From JBDRGC01 sp043818215 (GTDB lineage Bacteria > Chloroflexota > Anaerolineae > Anaerolineales > UBA11858), in contig JBDRGC010000027.1 in assembly GCA_043818215.1 (NCBI GenBank), forward strand, positions 1 through 20,205: a stretch of 20,205 nt of DNA, read 5' to 3'. The notes beneath the pieces were generated by a model that saw only the letters and a program-made list of their open reading frames with translations, made no database searches and had not been told where the DNA came from. Every line of letters begins with the position of its first letter. Position 1 is the stretch's first letter. This document shows, piece after piece, positions 1 through 6,325 of the stretch. The position numbers and the translations under genes were made by a program.

Positions 1-1
1 C

Positions 2-223
2 GAAAAGCCAGCCGAAGCCGAAGAGCCAGCAAAAGCTGAAAAGCCAGCCGAAGCCGAAGAACCAGCCGAAGCCGAAGAGCCAGCCGAAGCCGAAGAACCA
101 GCCGAAGCCGAAGAGCCAGCCGAAGCCGAAGAACTGCCGGATGAGGACGCTCCTCCTGAAGAGGGGGACGAAGCCGAAGACCCCCCGGATGAACCCAGTC
201 CCCCCAGAGGACTAACCCGATAA
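2..223 (+). CDS. C-terminal end of acidic PAEAEE-repeat protein (5' partial)
   Basis: The frame is open from the left edge to a TAA at 221-223, so only the last 73 codons are visible. Positions 8-133 encode seven consecutive hexapeptides, six PAEAEE and one PAKAEK, on an 18-bp DNA period. A Pro/Asp/Glu-rich end follows (LPDEDAPPEEGDEAEDPP) and the protein finishes PSPPRGLTR. Such tails are low-complexity, probably disordered and strongly acidic; they do not identify the protein. The folded part lies outside the window, so no function is proposed. The near-identical DNA units suggest copy-number variation by slippage. A strong intrinsic terminator follows 4 nt after the stop, so this is the last gene of its transcript. 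Confidence 0.8.
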   Translation, partial: EKPAEAEEPAKAEKPAEAEEPAEAEEPAEAEEPAEAEEPAEAEELPDEDAPPEEGDEAEDPPDEPSPPRGLTR

Positions 224-227
224 ACAC

Positions 228-257
228 AAGGCGCACCTTCAGAGGTGCGCCTTTTTT
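228..257 (+). terminator. Rho-independent terminator
   Basis: A perfect 11-bp stem (AAGGCGCACCT at 228-238 with AGGTGCGCCTT at 243-253) carries a TCAG tetraloop and runs into a tract of six T. It ends transcription of the acidic-repeat gene. It is the strongest terminator in the window. Confidence 0.93.
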
Positions 258-294
258 GTATCTGCATAATAAGCGGGATACTGACCGCCGACCG

Positions 295-350
295 CCATCT
301 GCCGTCGTCCGTCGTCCGTCTTCCGTCTTCCGTCTGCCCTCTCCCGTCTG
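295..350 (+). repeat. Heptamer tandem array 1 (CCRTCKK-like)
   Basis: Eight consecutive 7-base units (CCATCTG, CCGTCGT twice, CCGTCTT twice, CCGTCTG, CCCTCTC, CCGTCTG) fill the spacer between the terminator and the next gene. All purines in the top strand are confined to a few positions. The same 7-base periodicity, with a different consensus, recurs at 10463-10553 and 16013-16040. The array ends 17 bases before the start codon of the PLP-enzyme gene, in the place where its ribosome binding site would be, and no purine-rich Shine-Dalgarno is visible. Confidence 0.75.
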
Positions 351-367
351 CCTCTCCCCTCTAACCA

Positions 368-1519
368 ATGACAGCTATAAAGAAACAATTTCTCTTGAAC
401 CCCGACGTGATCTTCCTCAACCACGGCTCCTTTGGCGCTTGCCCGCGTCCTGTGTTCGAAGCGTACCAACACTGGCAGCGCGAATTAGAACGTCAGCCGG
501 TGGAATTTCTTGGTCGACGTGCCACCTCATTGATGGCAGAGGCGCGTGAGAACTTAGCTGCCTATCTGAATTGCCAGGCCGATGAAGTGGTCTATTTCCC
601 CAATCCCACCACGGCGATCAATATGGTAGCCCGCAACCTGGACTTGCAACCCGGCGATGAAATCCTGACCACCGACCACGAATACGGCGCCATGGATCGC
701 ACCTGGCGGTATATCTGTGGGAAAACTGGTGCGCGGTACGTACACCAGCCTATTCGATTGCCGGTCACTACCTCAGATGCCTTTGTGGAAACTTTTTGGT
801 CGGGTGTGACCCCCAAAACGCGGCTACTGTTCATCAGTCATATCACCAGCCCCACGGCTCTCATATTCCCCGTGGAAGAGATCTGCCGCCGGGCACGAGA
901 AGCCGGTCTGTTGTGCATCGTGGATGGCGCCCACGCACCGGGGCAGATACCGCTAGATCTCACCGAGTTGGGGGCTGATTTGTACACGGGGGCTTGTCAC
1001 AAATGGCTGCTGGCGCCCAAGGGTTCGGCATTTTTATATACCCGGCGCGAAATGCAAGATTGGCTTGACCCGTTGGTGATCAGTTGGGGTTACGATGCTG
1101 CCCCTGACTTTAGGAGCGGCAGCATTTTCGTTGATTATCACGAGTGGCAAGGGACGCGCGATATCTCGGCGTTTTTATCTGTCCCCGCGGCGATTGAATT
1201 CCACGCCCAAAATCAATGGGATACGGTACGCGAGCGCTGCCATCAATTGGCAATCATCACCCGGCAGCGGATCAATGCCCTGACGGGATTGCCTTCCATT
1301 TGCCCGGATTCCTGGCTGGGTCAAATGTTTGCCGCCCGCCTGCCCGACGTGGATGTGGCCCAAGTAAAAACCCGCCTGTACGAGGAAAGCGGGATCGAGG
1401 TACCCATCCATCGCTGGAATGACCAGCCCCTCATCCGGGTCTCTATCAATGGATACAACACTCAATCCGACCTCGATGCATTGGTAGACGCGTTGGCGGA
1501 ATTATTGCCACATCCCTAA
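368..1519 (+). CDS. Aminotransferase class V-fold PLP enzyme (isopenicillin N epimerase / CefD-like)
   Basis: This 383-residue protein has the fold-type I PLP enzyme layout. It starts with the family's FLNHGSFGACP motif (residues 16-26). A PNPTTAINMV segment at 78-87 would lie near the cofactor phosphate, SHITSP is at 157-162, and VDGAHAPGQ at 185-193 supplies the Asp that contacts the pyridine nitrogen (D186). GACHKWLLAPKGSAFLY at 208-224 carries the likely Schiff-base lysine K212. Length and motifs fit the CefD-like group, which in most bacteria acts on unknown amino-acid substrates and is not tied to penicillin synthesis; cysteine desulfurase-like chemistry cannot be excluded. No Shine-Dalgarno precedes the ATG, and the upstream spacer is a heptamer array. 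Its TAA overlaps the stop of the opposing gene. Confidence 0.9.
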   Translation: MTAIKKQFLLNPDVIFLNHGSFGACPRPVFEAYQHWQRELERQPVEFLGRRATSLMAEARENLAAYLNCQADEVVYFPNPTTAINMVARNLDLQPGDEILTTDHEYGAMDRTWRYICGKTGARYVHQPIRLPVTTSDAFVETFWSGVTPKTRLLFISHITSPTALIFPVEEICRRAREAGLLCIVDGAHAPGQIPLDLTELGADLYTGACHKWLLAPKGSAFLYTRREMQDWLDPLVISWGYDAAPDFRSGSIFVDYHEWQGTRDISAFLSVPAAIEFHAQNQWDTVRERCHQLAIITRQRINALTGLPSICPDSWLGQMFAARLPDVDVAQVKTRLYEESGIEVPIHRWNDQPLIRVSINGYNTQSDLDALVDALAELLPHP

Positions 1520-2886
1520 CACACCAACAAACGCATATACTCCCCCAAATCACCCACGCTATCGAAATCCCACGTCGCTGCGATAATCTCATCCTGTTGG
1601 GCAGCGCTGACGATGCCCTCAGCGTTGGCGCGGAATTTGGCGATGAGATCATCATCGGAGAGGGGATTCTGGGGCGAACCTTTGGCGTGATCCACCTGCG
1701 CGGTGTAGGTGCTGCCCTCGAGGGTGGTGATACTGAGCCGGGCGCGCTTGAGCCTGGGGAACAGGGCATCGATTTCGGGATCAGCCACCACCTTGATCTT
1801 GGAGAGCAAATCCCAAATGCGTGTATCCTTGAGTTTTTCATCGCTGAACGAATCCGGCAAAACGTTGCCATCGGCCACCGCTGCGGCAATCACATAAGGC
1901 AGGCTGTGATCGGCGGTCTCTTTAGTCTTGGGCGCAAATTTGCTGGGATCAGAGAGAATATCGGCCCCGCGGGTGGTCGTTTCGACTCGGATTTCGGCCA
2001 CATCCTCAGCCGTGATGCCGTGCTCACGACACACTTGTAACGCAGCGCTGATGGGCTGGTGAGTCAGCGCCTCGGTAGGGAAGGCCTTGTAACCGCAACG
2101 CGTAATCATAAAATCGCTGCCCAAATCCTTGAGCAGCCACTCGGGACGCCACTCGACATTATTCAACACTTCGAAGAGACCTTCCTTCCCTTCGAGCACT
2201 TCCACAGGGCCTTCATAACCCTCGCGGGCCATCATGGCCGCGATCACACCGGCCTGGGCAGCCAACGGATCAGCGGTGTTCTTCATATTGGTAAGATGCC
2301 CGGCCACCACCCCGCCCAGGGTGAAGTGGCTGCTGCCGCTGATGCCCACAGCCGCGACCATCTGGCCCAGGTCGAGATCGTACATGCGCCCGGCAACCAG
2401 CGGGCTGACGAACTGCGTCAGGGTGGCGTGATGCCAACCCACCTCGCGCACCCCCGGAACAGCGGCATGGCACCAGCGCATCTCCAACTCGTAGGCAATG
2501 ATGATGGCTATGAGCGCGTCACGGCCAGTCTTGCCATTAGCCTCCGCTGAGGCCAGAGCCGCGCCGATGATATCGGAGGGGTGAGAGGGGTCCTGTTCCC
2601 AGTAGATGTCGTTGTAATCCAGAGCGCGGGTGAGCAAGCAGTTCATCAAGGCCGCGTTGGGGGCATTGGTGCGCAGACCGTTGCCAATCACTGTGGCCTC
2701 GGGTGTCCCGCCCAATTTCTCGGTGAAACGGTACATGGCCTGCATATCTTCGTTGTTGGTTGCGGCTAACGCACAACCCATGCTATCGAGGATAAAGCGT
2801 TTGGCCTCGTGAACGGCATCGGGGGGAATATCGTCGAATTGCAGGCCAAGAGCAAACTCAGCCATTTGAGTACTGATGGATGTCAT
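1516..2886 (-). CDS. MmgE/PrpD family protein (2-methylcitrate dehydratase-like)
   Basis: This 456-residue protein matches the MmgE/PrpD family in length and motifs. An N-terminal all-helical domain contains RALDYNDIYWEQDPSHPSD (residues 87-105), matching the family's Asp-rich active-site segment and HPSD. GVVAGHLTNMKNTADPLAA lies further on, and the second domain has CGYKAFPTEALTHQPI, matching the family's K-x-P and H-Q-P signature. PrpD dehydrates 2-methylcitrate and MmgE paralogues act on related acids, but no prpB or prpC gene is nearby, so the substrate is unknown. AAAGGA at 2894-2899 precedes the ATG by 7 bases and fixes the start. A promoter candidate lies at 2935-2963. The gene converges on the PLP-enzyme gene, and the two stop codons share bases 1517-1518. 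Confidence 0.92.
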   Translation of the reverse strand: MTSISTQMAEFALGLQFDDIPPDAVHEAKRFILDSMGCALAATNNEDMQAMYRFTEKLGGTPEATVIGNGLRTNAPNAALMNCLLTRALDYNDIYWEQDPSHPSDIIGAALASAEANGKTGRDALIAIIIAYELEMRWCHAAVPGVREVGWHHATLTQFVSPLVAGRMYDLDLGQMVAAVGISGSSHFTLGGVVAGHLTNMKNTADPLAAQAGVIAAMMAREGYEGPVEVLEGKEGLFEVLNNVEWRPEWLLKDLGSDFMITRCGYKAFPTEALTHQPISAALQVCREHGITAEDVAEIRVETTTRGADILSDPSKFAPKTKETADHSLPYVIAAAVADGNVLPDSFSDEKLKDTRIWDLLSKIKVVADPEIDALFPRLKRARLSITTLEGSTYTAQVDHAKGSPQNPLSDDDLIAKFRANAEGIVSAAQQDEIIAATWDFDSVGDLGEYMRLLVC

Positions 2887-2934
2887 ATTTTTTTCCTTTC
2901 GAGATTTTGGTATTGGATAGGAAATGCTGACACT

Positions 2935-2963
2935 ATTTTAGCATGTTTGTTTTGGCAAGACAA
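2935..2963 (-). promoter_or_regulatory. Sigma70-type promoter candidate for the MmgE/PrpD gene
   Basis: Read on the minus strand, TTGTCT (2958-2963) and TAAAAT (2935-2940) are separated by exactly 17 bases, and TGC directly before TAAAAT makes an extended -10. Predicted initiation near 2928 would give a leader of about 40 bases that includes the AAAGGA ribosome binding site. This rests on motif reading only. Confidence 0.4.
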
Positions 2964-2971
2964 AAGGGGAG

Positions 2972-3015
2972 GGTTGGAGATACTAAGGGTTTTCGGAAAC
3001 CCTTAGGGTCTAACC
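2972..3015. other. Two-part hairpin in the divergent spacer
   Basis: A perfect 10-bp stem, CTAAGGGTTT (2983-2992) with AAACCCTTAG (2997-3006), closes a TCGG loop. A second stem outside it, GGTTGGA (2972-2978) with TCTAACC (3009-3015), pairs with one G-T wobble across a small internal loop. It lies upstream of the promoter candidate for the minus-strand gene, so it is probably not in that leader. No T-run follows on either strand, so it is not a normal terminator. An operator or relic repeat is possible; the role is unknown. Confidence 0.6.
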
Positions 3016-3087
3016 GCCAAGCTGCGATGCGGTCTTGTGTGAATTTTATTTGGATATCCAACGGTATAATATGAAATACGCAGCTTC

Positions 3088-3540
3088 GGCGACTGTAAGT
3101 CGCAGCAACAGGGGCTTGAAGCCTGCCTACGCAGGCTGGATACTAGTCGGTGCAGGCCGACTTTGTGCATTTCGTTGCCGTGACTTATAGTCGCCACATC
3201 CCCGCAGGCTGGATACCAGTCGGTGCAACAGGGGCTTGAAGCCTGCCTACTCAGGCTGGATACTAGTCGGCGCAGGCCGACTTTGTGCATTTCGTTGCTG
3301 TGACTTACAGTCGCCACATCCCCGCAGGCTGGATACCAGTCGGTGCAACAGGGGCTTGAAGCCTGCCTACGCAGGCTGGATACTAGTCGGCGCAGGCCGA
3401 CTTTGTGCATTTCGTTGCCGTGACTTATAGTCGCCACATCCCCGCAGGCTGGATACCAGTCGGCGCAGGCCGACTTTGTGCATTTCGTTGCCGTGACTTA
3501 CAGTCGCCGTATCCTTGCACGGGAACAGTCGCCGCATCCC
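3088..3540 (+). repeat. 120-bp tandem array of multi-hairpin intergenic repeats
   Basis: Three full 120-bp units start at 3105, 3225 and 3345 with only a few differences, followed by a partial unit (3461-3508) and two decayed CAGTCGCC tails to 3540. An inverted copy of the unit's end (GGCGACTGTAAGTCGC) begins the array at 3088. Each unit is a string of small palindromes: GGCTT-g-AAGCC, GCCTGC-ctac-GCAGGC, AGTCGGC-gcag-GCCGACT, and a palindromic TGACTTACAGTCGCC end. GGATACTAGTCGG and GGATACCAGTCGG occur as two near copies inside each unit; recombination between them explains the shortened last unit. Open frames across it are by-products of a period divisible by three. A related single copy lies at 14426-14475. 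Confidence 0.93.
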
Positions 3541-3562
3541 AGTAGAGAAAGCAGGAACAACC

Positions 3563-4753
3563 ATGTCTTTAGATTTTCAGCAAGTTCGTCAACAAGTGAT
3601 CGAGATGGGGGAGAAAGCGCCTATCCGAGAACAATACATGCGCGATTTGCGGCACAAAGCGCTTGACACGCTGGAAAACTGCGCCGATGAGTTAGCACCC
3701 CTCCGGGCAAAAGTGGAGGCCGCCGTCAGCCAGAACCCCAATCTGCGCTGCGCTGTTCCCAGGGATGAGCCGCTCGATACCAGAACTCCCCTGCCACCAT
3801 TGCCCGAAACAGTAACACTGCTGGCCGCCGATGGCTCCCAAATTAACCCTGACCGGCACGGCGCGGTGGATTATTGTCTTGTCAACGTGGGAGCTATCCA
3901 AATGCGCCGCGGATCTCCGGAGTCACCCTCCACCACGATTCGAAGCCATCTACTCTACGATGAGCAGATGTATACCTCAGCGGGGAGAATCACCGAGCGC
4001 ATGGTGGCACTCCGGCGGGACTTGCGCGAACGCCTGCTGCTGGCTGAATTGGCTGCCGGCGCACAGCCTCCCATCATCACTCTCACCGATGGGCCGCTTG
4101 AACTTTGGGTCGGGCGCGAGAGTGAATCTGAAGCTAAGGAATACCAAAAATATTTCAAGGAATATCTACGCGCCCTCCGGGAGTTGAAAGCTGCCGATGC
4201 TTCCGTTGCCGGGTATATCGACAAACCCCGGGGCGATCTCCTGGTACGCTTGCTGGAAATCGCCAGTCTTCCCGATGACGAACTCGAAAAAGCTGGGCGG
4301 GAGTACCGTCCCTTGCGCGGCATAACCGATGCAGACCTGTTCCGCGAAATCCTGCCACCTGGCGAGCGCTCGGCGGTCTTCGGCATCCAATCCCGCAACG
4401 CTGGAAAATATGAAGCGGAACTCGCCCTGCAATTTTTCTATCTCAACGTGGGCCGTGACGAAGATCATCCCTACCCCGTGCGCGTCGAGATTCCCGCCTG
4501 GGTTGCGGACAACCTCCAAATGCTGGATGATCTCCACGCAGTGCTCGTCCACCAGTGCCAGATTCTCGGCACGCGCGCCTATCCTTACCTGCTGCACCGT
4601 TCTCACGAGATAGCCCTCGTCACCCTGGATGAGAAAACGCAAGTCGAGAGTATGATCGCTCTCGAACTGCGCCGCCGCGGAGGGGCTGTGAGTCAGATAT
4701 CACAAAAGCAGGCCGCGAAGGATGCGGGTGGGAGACAGCGGTATGGGAGGTAG
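3563..4753 (+). CDS. nurA: NurA domain-containing DNA repair nuclease
   Basis: This 396-residue protein carries the NurA-domain marks. LLAADGSQ (residues 87-93) has the acidic metal-binding motif (D90), ITLTDGPLEL (172-181) has the second conserved Asp (D176), YIDKPRGDLLVRLLE lies at 218-232, and a C-terminal HEIALVTLDEKTQVE has the family's late acidic motif. NurA proteins are 5'-to-3' nucleases that resect DNA ends with the HerA translocase; no herA is in the window, so the partner must lie elsewhere. I chose the ATG at 3563 because AGGA (3553-3556) sits 6 bases upstream. An in-frame ATG at 3515 would add 16 residues encoded by decayed repeat DNA. The 120-bp repeat array ends just upstream and may lie in the leader. 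Confidence 0.85.
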   Translation: MSLDFQQVRQQVIEMGEKAPIREQYMRDLRHKALDTLENCADELAPLRAKVEAAVSQNPNLRCAVPRDEPLDTRTPLPPLPETVTLLAADGSQINPDRHGAVDYCLVNVGAIQMRRGSPESPSTTIRSHLLYDEQMYTSAGRITERMVALRRDLRERLLLAELAAGAQPPIITLTDGPLELWVGRESESEAKEYQKYFKEYLRALRELKAADASVAGYIDKPRGDLLVRLLEIASLPDDELEKAGREYRPLRGITDADLFREILPPGERSAVFGIQSRNAGKYEAELALQFFYLNVGRDEDHPYPVRVEIPAWVADNLQMLDDLHAVLVHQCQILGTRAYPYLLHRSHEIALVTLDEKTQVESMIALELRRRGGAVSQISQKQAAKDAGGRQRYGR

Positions 4754-5047
4754 GCAAGTGGGCAAAGTATACAGGGTAAACAAGGTAAATACAAATTCAG
4801 GTTGGAACCACAAATTAGGTAACTGTTCAGCAACCGCATGAACGATTACTTCGAAACTTGTTTTTTTCCCAGGAACTCATAGCGCGCCTATCATGGGTAT
4901 GGCTATTAGCAATATGGGGAAACAGACTCGACTGCCCTCAGTCAAAGCGTGTTTAAGTTAGTGATGCAGATAGCATTCTATTCACAACTGGTTAGTATTC
5001 TGCTGCACTCCCACGATATTCGCTTTTCGGGTATCATTAGCATAATC
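4754..5047. other. Intergenic region without a recognisable gene
   Basis: This spacer of about 290 bases is more AT-rich than its flanks. I see a weak GTTCA...TGAAC hairpin (4825-4843) followed some 17 bases later by a run of eight T (4860-4867), too loose to call a terminator. No tRNA, riboswitch or conserved small frame is apparent. A GTG at 4949 is in frame with the next gene but would put about 33 residues in front of a clear signal peptide. Confidence 0.4.
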
Positions 5048-6019
5048 ATGCGCAAAGTGTTTTTGGTTGTCACTCTGATAGGAATGCTCTTCGTACTCGG
5101 TGTAGATGTTGCTCCTGCTTCGGCGCAGGCTGGCAACGCTTATGATTTGATCGCCGCTGTAAACCAGTTCCGTGCCACGCAGAGGCTGCCCGCATTGCAG
5201 ATCAGTGGCGCCTTGATGGCCTCGGCGCAGGCTCACAGCGATTATCAGGCCGCTATCAGAACGGTGACTCACGTCGGGGCAGGGGGTACGGGGGCCAAAG
5301 ACAGGGCTATCGCGGCCGGGTTCGGTGGCGGAGCGCAGTTCTTCATCTCCGAGAATATCGCCGGAGGATTGTATCTGTCCGTCAACACGGCTGTCTACAC
5401 CTACTGGCAGGATGCGCTGCACCTGAGCACGATGCTCAACCCCGACGCCCAATACGTGGGAGCCGGGACGGCTTTTGTCGGGGATTATGTGTACTACACC
5501 CTGGATGTGGGAAATGTGGTGGGCGTTCCTACGCCTGGGGTGAATGTCACACCCATTGCGGGCGGTCCGACGGTTGTGGCCTACGCCCCGTTCGTGGTCT
5601 CTACCCCGCGGGGTGATGGCGCCATAATTCACGTTGTGGGGTACGGGCAAACGCTGATCGGCATTGCCAACACTTACGAAGTCAAGGTGGCTGATCTGCT
5701 GACATTCAACGGGCTGACTCCGGACTCTGTCATCTACCCGGGGAACGAGATCATCATCCGGGCTGGCAGCACGTTCACAACAACGGTATCACCCACCAAT
5801 TCCGCGCTGGCGGGCACTCCACCGGCCACGGTCACACAGCACAGGCAATCTCCCACACCCCGGGCAAGTTTCACCCCGCGTCCTACATCCACGCTCACGC
5901 CCACCGTCACGCCAATCCCCATATCTGCCGAAAGGGAGCGGCTGGTGGTCGGGGTCGTGCTGATGTCGCTGGCCGTTTTGCTGGCGGTGATTGTTAGCGG
6001 GTTTTTGAAAAAGCGATAG
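5048..6019 (+). CDS. Secreted, membrane-anchored CAP (SCP/YkwD) and LysM protein
   Basis: From the ATG at 5048 the protein has 323 residues. A signal peptide spans 1-28 (MRKVFLVV, hydrophobic core, then APASAQA). A CAP domain covers about 30-160: it starts YDLIAAVNQFRATQRLPAL and has AQAHSDY (H63), THVG (H75), SENIA (E102) and the second-half His (H125), the expected cavity residues. A LysM domain follows at about 192-238 (HVVGYGQTLIGIANTYEV ... LTPDSVIYPGNEIII). A Ser/Thr/Pro-rich stalk spans 245-292, a membrane helix 299-318, and the end is KKR. It is therefore outside the cell, tethered by its C-terminus and likely touching the wall through LysM. Bacterial CAP domains are of mostly unknown activity. 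No Shine-Dalgarno is visible; the start is chosen for the signal peptide. Confidence 0.88.
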   Translation: MRKVFLVVTLIGMLFVLGVDVAPASAQAGNAYDLIAAVNQFRATQRLPALQISGALMASAQAHSDYQAAIRTVTHVGAGGTGAKDRAIAAGFGGGAQFFISENIAGGLYLSVNTAVYTYWQDALHLSTMLNPDAQYVGAGTAFVGDYVYYTLDVGNVVGVPTPGVNVTPIAGGPTVVAYAPFVVSTPRGDGAIIHVVGYGQTLIGIANTYEVKVADLLTFNGLTPDSVIYPGNEIIIRAGSTFTTTVSPTNSALAGTPPATVTQHRQSPTPRASFTPRPTSTLTPTVTPIPISAERERLVVGVVLMSLAVLLAVIVSGFLKKR

Positions 6020-6051
6020 GTGCTGTGGCAACCCCATCGTTTTTGATGGTA

Positions 6052-6317
6052 AGATAACAATCAATGTCATTAAGTTAAGGAAATGCCAGCGCTGATTGAG
6101 TAGCAGAGGCACGCATTTTGTGCCGGAGCGTACACCTGCACTGCGTGTGGCGCAAGTGTCGAAATCAAGCGGATTCTAGCGAGAATTGCGCTTTGCCAGA
6201 CCCGTTTGGTTTCGACACCGTGCCTGCGTTCGGTGCAGGTGTACGGCTCTCCGCAAGCTCCGAGCCTACTCAACCGGCACTCTCGTTTCACTAACTTAAT
6301 GACATTTAGAGAACAAT
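6052..6317. mobile_element. Palindromic MITE-like element with 15-bp perfect terminal inverted repeats
   Basis: AATGTCATTAAGTTA at 6063-6077 is the exact inverse of 6292-6306. The arms stay complementary inwards in blocks: TTGAGTAG, GTACACCTGCAC (6130-6141 against 6233-6244), and GTGTCGAAA with a further stretch near 6157-6175 against 6200-6218. The whole 244-bp unit can thus fold on itself. Outside it, AGATAACAAT (6052-6061) and AGAGAACAAT (6308-6317) match at 9 of 10 bases and could be a target duplication. It has no coding capacity, so it would need a transposase from elsewhere. It separates the CAP-LysM gene from the CHAT operon and fills the CHAT upstream region. Confidence 0.75.
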
Positions 6318-6325
6318 AGCAGACC

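Noticed and set aside
1597..2550. Long plus-strand frames (147 and 163 residues) opposite the PrpD-family gene
   Set aside because: They are shadows of a well-supported gene on the other strand and show no domain or ribosome binding site.
3065..3070. Consensus TATAAT as a promoter for nurA
   Set aside because: No -35-like hexamer lies 16-18 bases upstream and no TG extension is present; it is also about 490 bases from the gene.
3003..3437. Coding frames of up to 144 residues across the hairpin array
   Set aside because: The repeat period of 120 bp is divisible by three, so open frames repeat on both strands; the translation is only the repeat unit and matches no protein family I know.
3088..3540. 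CRISPR array
   Set aside because: The 120-bp units are contiguous and nearly identical, with no unique spacers; there are no cas genes in the window.
4982..5650. 222-residue minus-strand frame opposite the CAP-LysM gene
   Set aside because: The plus strand encodes a clear signal peptide, CAP and LysM domains; the antisense translation has no recognisable feature.
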